Below are positions 9,044 to 16,736 of a stretch of 64,000 nt of DNA, piece by piece; within the stretch, counting starts at the first letter, position 1; every line of letters begins with the position of its first letter. This DNA is from Mesorhizobium japonicum MAFF 303099 (GTDB lineage Bacteria; Pseudomonadota; Alphaproteobacteria; Rhizobiales; Rhizobiaceae). The position numbers were made by a program, and so were the translations under genes. The stretch lies in assembly GCF_000009625.1 (NCBI RefSeq), contig NC_002678.2, forward strand, positions 2,946,001 to 3,010,000, written 5' to 3'. Below the pieces are notes generated by a model, which saw only the letters and a list, made by a program, of their open reading frames with translations, made no database searches and was not told the origin of the DNA.

Positions 9044-9471
9044 TGCCTTCCCCTTCGCTGCGTTTCTTTTAATGATGAAACGAACTTAATCGCACTTTGT
9101 AACAGCACAAAATTGGTGTAGCTCTGGTAATGTAACCATATTGAAACGAGGATATCGGGCAAAACCGGGCATAATCGGTCAGCCCACTCGCCTTCCACCG
9201 ATACAAGCAACCTCAGCCCCGACTCCGCCGGGCCGCCCAATCCAAGCGCCTGCCGAACAGCAGATCGGCCGCGGCGCGGCGAGCGTTTTGCCACCGGCAA
9301 GGTGACTTATTCTGCAGCCGTGCGCTTTGCCAAATCACGCTGAAATGGCGTTTCGGAAACCGGAGCTAACACCCGGATTCTCCGCGGTTTTCTCGGGCAT
9401 CCGCAGCATCGAATTCAGCCAAGAACGATGCCTGGACTCCGTCCAAAAATTCTTGCTATTTCCACAAGCCA
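9044..9471. other. Intergenic region between divergent genes
   Basis: More than 400 bases without a convincing gene. The left part is relatively AT-rich and should contain the minus-strand promoter of the 136-aa gene. The right part leads into the control region of the Rieske oxygenase. I found no strong hairpin or recognised promoter class. Confidence 0.5.
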
Positions 9472-9487
9472 TTGCATTTCAATGCAA
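9472..9487. promoter_or_regulatory. Perfect inverted repeat upstream of the Rieske gene
   Basis: TTGCATT, a TC spacer and AATGCAA form a perfect 7-bp dyad. It lies 12 bp upstream of the TTGAAT dyad and in the expected promoter area, so it may be a second regulator site or part of a compound operator. Confidence 0.5.
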
Positions 9488-9499
9488 AATATGATTTTA

Positions 9500-9515
9500 T
9501 TGAATGATTATTCAA
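9500..9515. promoter_or_regulatory. Putative TetR/BetI-like operator, Rieske gene
   Basis: TTGAAT-GATT-ATTCAA is a perfect 6-4-6 dyad ending 19 bp before the ATG, where a bound repressor would block initiation. The same half-sites and spacing recur at 12279-12294 and, with two changes, at 20619-20634. Confidence 0.75.
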
Positions 9516-9534
9516 CAAAAAGAAGAGACGTTTT

Positions 9535-10737
9535 ATGAACCCGCACCTCCGTGACGTGGCGATCCCCAACGATTGGGACCGGCGGGGACTACCGGGCTGG
9601 AGTTACCATTCCGATGCCCTTCTCGAGCTCGAGAAGGAGCATGTCTTTCGCAACCACTGGCAGATCGTCGGCCATGTCTCCGACATCCCGAACGCCGGCG
9701 ATTATCTGACCATGGATGTGGTCGGCGAACGCGCTTTGATCGTGCGCGGCAAGGACGGCGTCGTGCGCGGTTTCAACAATATGTGCCGCCACCGCGGCAG
9801 CCGTGTCGTCGCCGACAGCCAGGGCAATTGCAAGAACGCGCTGGTGTGCCCGTTCCATGGCTGGGTCTACAATCTCGACGGCACGCTGCGCGGCGCCGCG
9901 CGCCCGCGCTCCTTCCCCGATCTCGACAAGACCGAGTTCGGCCTGATGCAGCTCGATCTCGAAGTCTGGATGGGCTTCATCTTCATCCGTTTCCGCAATG
10001 GCGGGCCGCAGCCTTCGGTCGCCGAGCTGATGAAGCCGATCGAGCCCGAATTCGCGCATTACAAGGCCGCCGACATGGTGCCGTCCTGGGGCATCTGGAC
10101 CCAGAAGACACCGGTCAACTGGAAGTCGGTGCGCGATGTCGACAATGAGGGCTATCACGTCGCCATGGCGCATCCTGCCCTGCAGGACCTTTATGGCGCG
10201 ACCTATTTCGACGAGCCCTTCATCAACGGCGTGTCGCGCTCCTTTGCCACCTACAACCCGCATGCCGGCCGCCGCTGGAGCGTCAAGAACTACGTCAAGA
10301 TCGCGCCAGAGCCGACGCATCTGCCGGACCATCTGAAGAAGGCCTGGGGCTATTACGGCATCTTCCCCAACGCGGTCATTTCGGTGATGCCGGAATCGGT
10401 GCAGTTCTATCAGGAGTTTCCGCTGTCGACGGGCGAGACCCTGCTGCGCGGCGCCATCTACCGTTACCGCGACGAAAGCCGCGAACAGGCCGCCGCCCGC
10501 TACCTCTCCTTCCGCATCGACCGCGACACCATGTCGGAAGATGTCCAGCTGTCGGTGTGGTCGAACGAATCCATGCTGTCAGAAGCCTTCGAGGGTTTTT
10601 ACCTCTCCGACCTCGAATATGGCGTGCGCACCCATCACGACCATCTGCGCAAGATGCTGCCCGTGCTGGGCCTTGAGACGGCGCCGGAGGAGAAGGACAT
10701 GTGGAATTTGAACGACGCGCTGAGGTCGCGGTCGTAG
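9535..10737 (+). CDS. Rieske non-heme iron oxygenase, alpha subunit
   Basis: The 400-aa protein has a Rieske [2Fe-2S] domain with ligands Cys84/His86 (CRHRGSR) and Cys105/His108 (CPFHGW). A catalytic domain follows, with the mononuclear iron His208 and His213 in DVDNEGYHVAMAH. Members of this class hydroxylate aromatic rings or remove N-methyl groups from betaines such as glycine betaine or stachydrine. The amine transporter, GcvT-like and BetI-like genes nearby favour N-demethylation over ring attack. AGAAGAGACG precedes the ATG. No beta subunit or ferredoxin reductase is encoded nearby, so electrons must come from elsewhere. A palindromic operator sits just upstream. The substrate is not determined. 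Confidence 0.9.
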   Translation: MNPHLRDVAIPNDWDRRGLPGWSYHSDALLELEKEHVFRNHWQIVGHVSDIPNAGDYLTMDVVGERALIVRGKDGVVRGFNNMCRHRGSRVVADSQGNCKNALVCPFHGWVYNLDGTLRGAARPRSFPDLDKTEFGLMQLDLEVWMGFIFIRFRNGGPQPSVAELMKPIEPEFAHYKAADMVPSWGIWTQKTPVNWKSVRDVDNEGYHVAMAHPALQDLYGATYFDEPFINGVSRSFATYNPHAGRRWSVKNYVKIAPEPTHLPDHLKKAWGYYGIFPNAVISVMPESVQFYQEFPLSTGETLLRGAIYRYRDESREQAAARYLSFRIDRDTMSEDVQLSVWSNESMLSEAFEGFYLSDLEYGVRTHHDHLRKMLPVLGLETAPEEKDMWNLNDALRSRS

Positions 10738-10740
10738 CTT

Positions 10741-10771
10741 CCTTCTCCCCGTGAAACGGGGAGAAGGAATG
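10741..10771. terminator. Hairpin between convergent genes
   Basis: TTCCTTCTCCCCGT and its complement form a 14-bp perfect stem with a GAA loop immediately after the Rieske stop and before the convergent aminotransferase stop. It lacks a long T-run, so it may stabilise 3' ends as much as terminate. Confidence 0.65.
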
Positions 10772-10774
10772 ATG

Positions 10775-12205
10775 TTACCCCCGCCACACGCCCTCTTTCC
10801 ACAGATCATCCATGGTCCGCGAAATGCCTTCGCGCAAAATGCCGACCATGTCGTCGATCTGCTCGCGCGTGATGATCAGCGGCGGCGACATCACGCACAT
10901 GTTGATCAGTGGCCGTACCAGCAGGCCGAGCTCATGGCAGTGGGCGTCGATGCGTTTGCCGACATCCTTGTCGAGCTGCAGCGGGTTCTTGCTTTCGCGG
11001 TCGGCGACGCATTCGACGCAGCCCATCAGCCCGGCGCCGCGCACCTCGCCGACCAGCGGCAGCTCTTCCAGCGTCTTCAGCTGCGCCTGGAAATAGGGCG
11101 CGACCGCCTGCGTATGGGCAAGCACGCTCTCTTCCAGCAGGTCGAGGTTTTTCAGCGCCACGGCACAGCCGACGGGATGGCTGGTATAGGTCAAGCCATG
11201 GCCGAACATCGCATCGGGATGGTTCGAACGGCGCAACTCCTGCAGCAGCCGTTCCGAGATGATGACGCCGCCGAGCGGGAAATAGCCTGAGGTGACGCCC
11301 TTGGCGAAGGTGATCATGTCGGGATCGATGCCGAACACGTCACCCGAGGCGAAGACATGGCCAAGCCGGCCGAAGCCCGTCACCACCTCGTCGGAGACGT
11401 AGAGGATATCGTTGACGCGGCAGATCTCGCGGATGCGCTTGAGATAGCCGTCGGGCGGGATCACGACGCCTCCCGATGCTTGCACCGGCTCGCCGACGAA
11501 AGCGCCGATTTTGTCTGCGCCGACACGGGCGACCGTGTCGCGGAACTGGTCGACGAGGAAGTCGGTGAAGGCGGCAAGGCTCATGCCTTGCGGGCGGCGG
11601 AACGGATCGGGAGAGGACAGTTTGATCACCAGCTCGTCGGCGCCGTCCATCCAGTCGCGGTCGCGCGGGCGGCCATTGAGCGAGGCCGATAGATAGGTTG
11701 AGCCATGATAGGCGCCGCCGCGCGACAGGATCAGCTTCTTTTCCGGCCGGCCGCGCACATTGTTGTAGAACTGCATGAAGCGCAGCGCCGTCTCCACGGC
11801 CGAAGAGCCGCCGGTCGTATAGAAGACATGGCTGAGATCATCAGGCGCATGGCCGGCGATACGCATGGCAAGTTCGGCCGACGGCGCGTTCATCGTGTAC
11901 CAGGGCGTGTTGTAGGACAGCGCCATCGCCTGGTCGTACATCACCCTGGCCAGTTCCTCGCGGCGGTGGCCGACATTGACGCACCACATGCCGGCAGGCC
12001 CGTCGATCAGCCGCTTGCCGGTGTTGTCGGTGATGTATATGCCGTCGCCTTCGCCAATCAGCGCGCGGGCTTCGGCACCGACGGAACCGGCATAAGGCCA
12101 GGGCTGGATGAGATGGCGCTTGCCCAGTTCAATGGCATCGTCACCGCCGGACGCTGCCATTTCGGTCGCCTTCAGGTCTCTCACCGCAGCCATTGTCGTC
12201 TCCAC
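10775..12205 (-). CDS. Class III (omega) aminotransferase, PLP-dependent
   Basis: The 476-aa enzyme has the standard class III features: TTGGSSAVETALRF near residue 130, the cofactor-binding Asp272 (LYVSDEVVTGFGRLG) and the Schiff-base Lys302 (ITFAKGVTSGYFPLGG). Relatives transfer the terminal amino group of putrescine, beta-alanine or other omega-amines to pyruvate or 2-oxoglutarate. It diverges from the PotGHI-like transporter operon and has the shared TTGAAT dyad 74 bp upstream of its ATG. This links it to uptake and breakdown of an amine. Its substrate cannot be told from motifs. Confidence 0.9.
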   Translation of the reverse strand: METTMAAVRDLKATEMAASGGDDAIELGKRHLIQPWPYAGSVGAEARALIGEGDGIYITDNTGKRLIDGPAGMWCVNVGHRREELARVMYDQAMALSYNTPWYTMNAPSAELAMRIAGHAPDDLSHVFYTTGGSSAVETALRFMQFYNNVRGRPEKKLILSRGGAYHGSTYLSASLNGRPRDRDWMDGADELVIKLSSPDPFRRPQGMSLAAFTDFLVDQFRDTVARVGADKIGAFVGEPVQASGGVVIPPDGYLKRIREICRVNDILYVSDEVVTGFGRLGHVFASGDVFGIDPDMITFAKGVTSGYFPLGGVIISERLLQELRRSNHPDAMFGHGLTYTSHPVGCAVALKNLDLLEESVLAHTQAVAPYFQAQLKTLEELPLVGEVRGAGLMGCVECVADRESKNPLQLDKDVGKRIDAHCHELGLLVRPLINMCVMSPPLIITREQIDDMVGILREGISRTMDDLWKEGVWRG

Positions 12206-12278
12206 ATCTCTGTCGATTATTTCTTGGACCTCAAATTCGGCGGCAATGGCCGGAAATGCCGGCTTTCTTCACCTAATT

Positions 12279-12294
12279 TTGAATGTCCATTCAA
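12279..12294. promoter_or_regulatory. Putative TetR/BetI-like operator, aminotransferase/transporter region
   Basis: TTGAAT-GTCC-ATTCAA has the same half-sites and 4-bp spacer as the site before the Rieske gene. It lies between the divergent aminotransferase and ABC transporter genes, much closer to the former. Confidence 0.75.
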
Positions 12295-12378
12295 TCAATA
12301 TCTCAGAAATAGCGCTTGATTTCAATCCACGGATGCGCGCATGATGAAAGAAAGCCGGCAAGCTAGGAACGCGACCAG

Positions 12379-12431
12379 CAAAAGTGGTCACCGGTTTTGC
12401 GTTCGATCGCGTTCCAAGGATAAGTGGGAAC
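12379..12431 (+). repeat. Fragment resembling a dispersed rhizobial intergenic repeat
   Basis: The phrase AAAAGTGGTCACCGGTTTTG followed by a GCGTTCGATCGCGTTCC palindromic stretch resembles a repeat I recall as common in rhizobial intergenic DNA. There is only one copy in the window, so this is a recollection rather than an in-window comparison. Confidence 0.35.
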
Positions 12432-12498
12432 AAACAGCCGGCGTCAGCACAATGGGATGCCGCATGGCGGAACAGTCCAGGCCAGCAACCGAGATTAC

Positions 12499-12587
12499 GC
12501 CCGGAGCCTTGCCCGCCGGAGTCTTGCCCGCCGGAGTCTTGCCCGCCGGAGTCTGGCCCCCCGGAGGCTGGCCCCCCGGAGGCTGGC
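12499..12587 (+). repeat. Six tandem 15-bp units, each with a Shine-Dalgarno-like GGAG
   Basis: Units follow the pattern CSCCGGAGKCTKGCC: the first three inner copies read CGCCGGAGTCTKGCC and the last two CCCCGGAGGCTGGCC. The final unit supplies GGAGG six bases before the ATG of the ABC permease. The array is in frame with that gene and would encode repeats of SLARR/RLAPR if a further upstream start were used. Confidence 0.85.
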
Positions 12588-12588
12588 A

Positions 12589-13506
12589 ATGACGGCGGCA
12601 GTGGAAGGGTCGCCCCCGTTGCGCATGACGCGGGCCAGACGAAATGCCCTTCTGCAATCCGAACCCGTCCAGGGCTTTGCCCTGATCAGCCCGACCTTTC
12701 TCTACGCCCTCATCCTGCTGGTCCTGCCGATCCTGGTGGTCATCGCCCACTCCTTCTGGACCCAGCACTACCTGACCATCGACCGCACCTTCACGCTGGA
12801 AAACTATCGCGTGGCGCTGACCGAGCCGATCTATCGCGATCTGTTGTGGCGCTCGCTCTACATCTCGCTGACCGTCAGCCTGTTCACTGTCATCCTCGCC
12901 TACCCGATCGCCTACTTCATTTCCTTCCATGGCGGCCGTCACAAGAGCCTGTGGCTGTTCCTCATCACCATCCCGTTCTGGACCAGCTATCTCTTGCGCG
13001 TCATGTCGTGGAAGGTCATCCTCGGCTATAATGGCGTGCTCAATTCCGGCCTGATGGGCCTCGGCATCATCGACGAGCCGTCGACGGCGCTACTCTACAA
13101 TTCGAGCGCCGTCATCATCACGCTGACCCATGCCTGGGCGGCCTTCGCCATCCTGCCGATCTTCGTCTCGCTGGAAAAGGTCGACCGCACGCTGGTCGAG
13201 GCAGCCACCGATCTCGGCGATGGCCCCTTGCGCTCATTTCTGCGCGTGACCTTGCCGCTGTCGGCGCCGGGAGTCATCTCGGCGGCGCTGATCGTCATGA
13301 TCCCGACCGTCGGCGACTATGTCACGCCGAAGCTGGTCGGCGGTAAGGACGGCGTCATGATCGCCAACGCCATCCAGGCGCAGTTCGGCAAGGCCGCCAA
13401 CTGGCCGCTGGGTGCCGCGCTTTCCGTCACCACCATGCTGATCGTCACCCTGATGGCCGGCGCCACGGTTCTGATCATCCGCGCACTGCAGAGGCTGGCA
13501 CGATGA
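12589..13506 (+). CDS. ABC transporter permease, polyamine type (PotB/PotH-like)
   Basis: From the ATG that follows GGAGG by six bases the protein is 305 aa, typical for this family. It has six predicted membrane helices and the binding-protein-dependent permease (EAA) loop at EAATDLGDGPLRSFLRVTLP. It would form one half of the membrane channel that imports a polyamine-like cation. An in-frame ATG at 12424 would add a 55-residue Arg/Leu/Ala-rich leader made of the 15-bp repeat array; I reject it because homology starts only after the array. It overlaps the next permease by 4 bp. Confidence 0.9.
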   Translation: MTAAVEGSPPLRMTRARRNALLQSEPVQGFALISPTFLYALILLVLPILVVIAHSFWTQHYLTIDRTFTLENYRVALTEPIYRDLLWRSLYISLTVSLFTVILAYPIAYFISFHGGRHKSLWLFLITIPFWTSYLLRVMSWKVILGYNGVLNSGLMGLGIIDEPSTALLYNSSAVIITLTHAWAAFAILPIFVSLEKVDRTLVEAATDLGDGPLRSFLRVTLPLSAPGVISAALIVMIPTVGDYVTPKLVGGKDGVMIANAIQAQFGKAANWPLGAALSVTTMLIVTLMAGATVLIIRALQRLAR

Positions 13507-14324
13507 GGGTGCGGGGTTTCCTGTCGGGCGGCTGGCTGTCCGTCTATGCGTTCCTCTATATCGTCTTCCTCTATCTGCCCGTGATCTTCCTGCCGATCTT
13601 CTCGATCAACACGGCGCCGACGCCGAAATTCCCGCTCACCGGCTTCACCTTGCAATGGTATGCGGACCTGCCGCACACGCCGGCTCTGCTCGACGCCGCC
13701 TGGAACAGCCTGAAAGTCGGCGTCTGCGCCTCGGTTCTGGCCACCGTGCTCGGCATCCTCGCCGCCCGTTCGATCACCCGCTACCGCTATCCCGGCCGCC
13801 GCACCATCAACGGCCTGATCATGGCGCCATTGGTGCTGCCCGAGGTGATCGTCGCCATCTCGATGCTGCTGGTGATGCTACAGCTGGGCCTCAGCCTCTC
13901 GCTGTTCACCGTCGTGCTGGGCCACGTGCTGGTCTGCATCCCCTATTCGATGACGGTGCTGACCTCCGGTTTCGAAGGCTTCGACCGCAGCCTCGAGGAA
14001 GCTTCCGCCGATCTCGGCGAAAGCGCCTTCGGCACCTTCCGCCGTGTGACGCTGCCGATGGTGGCGCCGGCCATCATCTCCAGCCTGCTCGTCTGCTTCA
14101 CCATCTCGCTCGACGAGTTCATCATCGCCTTCTTCCTGACCGGCACCGAAGCGACGCTGCCGATCTACATCTGGGGCCAGTTGCGTTTCGCCTCGAAACT
14201 GCCCGGCGTGCTGGCACTGGGCACGCTGCTTCTGGTTGCCTCTTTCCTGTTGATGACAATCGCCGAAATCCTGCGCCGCCGCGCGGCCAGACGCACCCAG
14301 AACGAGGGAGGCCTCTATGCCTGA
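13503..14324 (+). CDS. ABC transporter permease, polyamine type (PotC/PotI-like)
   Basis: The 273-aa second permease has six membrane spans and the EAA loop (EASADLGESAFGTFRRVTLP). The ATG overlaps the stop of the previous gene (ATGA), so the two subunits are likely made in equal amounts. It is followed, with an 8-bp overlap, by the ATPase. Together the three genes encode the membrane and motor parts of an importer. The binding proteins lie about 2 kb further on, on the opposite strand. Confidence 0.92.
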   Translation: MRVRGFLSGGWLSVYAFLYIVFLYLPVIFLPIFSINTAPTPKFPLTGFTLQWYADLPHTPALLDAAWNSLKVGVCASVLATVLGILAARSITRYRYPGRRTINGLIMAPLVLPEVIVAISMLLVMLQLGLSLSLFTVVLGHVLVCIPYSMTVLTSGFEGFDRSLEEASADLGESAFGTFRRVTLPMVAPAIISSLLVCFTISLDEFIIAFFLTGTEATLPIYIWGQLRFASKLPGVLALGTLLLVASFLLMTIAEILRRRAARRTQNEGGLYA

Positions 14325-15462
14325 ACAGCCGATCGAGCGCCCCCAATCTGACCAGGCCCAGTCTGACCGGGCCCAATCCGATCGGGCAATGATCGAGATC
14401 CGCAACGTCACCCGCAGCTATGGATCGTTCAAGGCACTGGACGATGCCTCCCTGACCATAAGGGAGGGCGAATTCTTCTCGCTGCTCGGCCCGTCCGGCT
14501 GCGGCAAGACCACGCTTTTGCGCATGATCGCCGGCTTCGACAACCCGACCAGCGGATCGATCGCGGTCGGCGGCCAGCCGATGGAAGGCATTCCGGCCAA
14601 CCGCCGGCCGACCAACATGGTGTTCCAGAGCTACGCGATCTTCCCGCACCTCAATGTCGAGCAGAACGTCGCCTATGGGCTGAAGCGGCTGAAGCTGCAG
14701 GGCGGCGAGGAGAAACGCCGCGTCGAGGAGGCGCTGGCGCAGGTGTCGCTGACGGGGCTCGGCAAGCGGCTGGCGACAGAATTGTCCGGCGGCCAACGCC
14801 AGCGCGTGGCGCTCGCCCGCGCGCTGGTCATGCGGCCCAAGGTGCTGCTGCTCGACGAACCGCTGTCGGCGCTCGACAAGAAGCTGCGCGAGCAGATGCA
14901 GGTCGAGCTCCGGCGCCTGCAGCAGGCCGTCGGCATCACCTTCGTGCTGGTCACTCACGACCAGTATGAGGCGCTCGCCATGTCCGACCGCATCGCGGTG
15001 ATGTTCGGCGGCAGGATCGCTCAGGTCGCCTCGCCCAAGGAAATCTACCAGCGCCCGGTCAACCGCCAGGTCGCCGACTTCCTCGGCGGCATGAACTTTG
15101 TGAAAGCCGAGATCGTCGAGGAGAACGGCGCGTCGCTGATCGTCGACACGCTCGGCTTCGGCCGCGTCAAGACCGACAAGCCGAAGGCCTTCGTGCGCAA
15201 TGGCGGCGGCGCTACACTCGGCATAAGACCCGAGCGTCTGCGCGTGCTGTGGGACAATGCGACGGCAAAATTCGAGGTCGCCGGCAAGGTGGTCGAACGC
15301 CATTATTTCGGCGAGATCACCCATCTGATCGTCGAGATACCCGGCTTGGAAAAACCGCTCTCGGTGACCGAGACCAACGATTTCGGCGCCGACGACATTC
15401 CGGTCGGCACCACGATCCGACTTGCCTACGATCCCGAGGCGCTGGTGGCGATGGGGGATTGA
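14317..15462 (+). CDS. ABC transporter ATP-binding protein, PotA/PotG-like
   Basis: The 381-aa ATPase has Walker A GPSGCGKTT (near residue 58), signature LSGGQRQRVALARAL, Walker B LLLDEPLSALD and a C-terminal TOBE-type regulatory region, as in spermidine/putrescine importers. GAGGGAGG precedes the ATG, supporting this start. Residues 10-24 are three repeats of QSD-x-A encoded by a 15-bp tandem repeat; the conserved domain starts at MIEIRNVTRSYG. The 3' end overlaps the convergent amine oxidase gene by 37 bp. Confidence 0.93.
   Translation: MPEQPIERPQSDQAQSDRAQSDRAMIEIRNVTRSYGSFKALDDASLTIREGEFFSLLGPSGCGKTTLLRMIAGFDNPTSGSIAVGGQPMEGIPANRRPTNMVFQSYAIFPHLNVEQNVAYGLKRLKLQGGEEKRRVEEALAQVSLTGLGKRLATELSGGQRQRVALARALVMRPKVLLLDEPLSALDKKLREQMQVELRRLQQAVGITFVLVTHDQYEALAMSDRIAVMFGGRIAQVASPKEIYQRPVNRQVADFLGGMNFVKAEIVEENGASLIVDTLGFGRVKTDKPKAFVRNGGGATLGIRPERLRVLWDNATAKFEVAGKVVERHYFGEITHLIVEIPGLEKPLSVTETNDFGADDIPVGTTIRLAYDPEALVAMGD
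14344..14388 (+). repeat. Three tandem 15-bp coding repeats in the ABC ATPase gene
   Basis: Three 15-bp units of the form CARTCYGAYCRGGCM encode the five-residue repeat Q-S-D-x-A before the conserved domain. The third copy has drifted. The unit length equals that of the array before the first gene of the same operon, although the sequence is different. Confidence 0.8.
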
Positions 15463-16736
15463 AGCTCGGCGATTATTTTTCTGGCCGCGATGCGCCCGGC
15501 GACGATCGCGCCTTCGACATAACCGGGAAATGACGGCGACAGCTCCGAAGCGGCGAAATGCACCGGCGGCGCACCCGAAAGAATCGTCCGCTCGGCATCC
15601 CTGGCCGTCACGTCGACGATGAGGTCGCTATAGGCGCCGCCGCTCCAGCGATCCTTTATCCAGTCGCGCGAGCTGAAATCGATGATGTCGCCGGCATCGG
15701 GGCCGAGCGCCTCCTGCAATCGGCCGGTCACTTCCGCGCGCAGCCCCGCCTCGTCCAGCACACGCCAGCGCAACGCCAGCGGCCCGCCGACGAAGACGAC
15801 GAGCGCGGCATGCTCCGCGTCCTTGCTGGCGTCGCAGGCAAACAGCCCCGGCAGATCGCGCCACATCACCATGCCGCTCAAACCCTGCTCGCGCCAGAAT
15901 GGCCTGGGATAGCGCACGAGGATCTTGATCACCGCGCCACTTTCCCAGACGCCAAGCGCCTTCGCGAGTCTCGCCGGCAAGGTAGGCGCGAAATCGAGCT
16001 TCGCGGCCGTCGCCGGCGGCAGCGCGACCAGCAGCTGGCGCGCTTCCATCGCACCTTTGCCCGTGACGACACGAACGCCCTGCGGCCTATGCTCGACGCG
16101 CGTGGCCGGTTCGCCGAGCCGCACCCGGTCGCCGAGATCACCAGAAATATCCTCGGCAAGCGACTGCATGGTCTCGCGCAAGGAATATTGCAGCTCCGGC
16201 ACCTCGTTGGTGATGCGCCGATCATTGTCGATCAGGTACCAGAGCGGCACCCTGTCCATCGGCAGGCACCACAGGCCTTCGATCATCGAGCGGAAGGCCG
16301 TCCTGGCATCGATGGGATCAGGCTGGCGCTCGAGCCAGGCGGCGACACTCATGCCTTTTATCGACGGGTCGTCCGGCTCGATGCCGTTCATGCGCTCGCG
16401 GATCGCCATCGCGCCGTGATAAGTCTGCTTGGCGTCTTTGGGCGGCATCGACGGATGCGTGATGAAGTCGCCCTCGACATAGGTTTCGACGAATGTCTTG
16501 CCGCGCGCCCTCGCCAGCGCCATCAGTTCCGGCATGTCCTCGCACAGGAATTGGCCGCCGCTGTCGATGCGCTCGCCAAGTCCATTCCGAACGGCTTCCA
16601 CCCGTCCGCCGACACGATCGCGTGCCTCCAGCAGCACGAAATTGATGCCAGCCCGCTTCAGTTCAAGCGCCGCCGACAGGCCGGTGAAGCCGGCACCAAC
16701 GATGACGACGTCGGTTCTTTCCAGTTCGTCCGTCAA
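15426..16736 (-). CDS. Flavin amine oxidase (FAD-dependent)
   Basis: This 436-aa flavoprotein begins with the dinucleotide-binding motif VVIVGAGFTGLSAALEL, then EARDRVGGRVEAVRNGLG, and ends with the amine-oxidase motif PGYVEGAIVAGRIAARKII. The family oxidises primary, secondary or N-methylated amines to imines using oxygen. It is the last gene of a minus-strand run (methyltransferase, TetR regulator, two binding proteins, oxidase) and overlaps the binding-protein gene before it by 4 bp. The 3' end overlaps the convergent ABC ATPase. It most likely acts on the imported amine or a product of it. Confidence 0.88.
   Translation of the reverse strand: MTDELERTDVVIVGAGFTGLSAALELKRAGINFVLLEARDRVGGRVEAVRNGLGERIDSGGQFLCEDMPELMALARARGKTFVETYVEGDFITHPSMPPKDAKQTYHGAMAIRERMNGIEPDDPSIKGMSVAAWLERQPDPIDARTAFRSMIEGLWCLPMDRVPLWYLIDNDRRITNEVPELQYSLRETMQSLAEDISGDLGDRVRLGEPATRVEHRPQGVRVVTGKGAMEARQLLVALPPATAAKLDFAPTLPARLAKALGVWESGAVIKILVRYPRPFWREQGLSGMVMWRDLPGLFACDASKDAEHAALVVFVGGPLALRWRVLDEAGLRAEVTGRLQEALGPDAGDIIDFSSRDWIKDRWSGGAYSDLIVDVTARDAERTILSGAPPVHFAASELSPSFPGYVEGAIVAGRIAARKIIAELQSPIATSASGS

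Noticed and set aside
12424..12588. N-terminal extension of the first ABC permease
   Set aside because: The extra 55 residues are low-complexity repeats, a perfect ribosome binding site lies before the later ATG, and family similarity starts after it.
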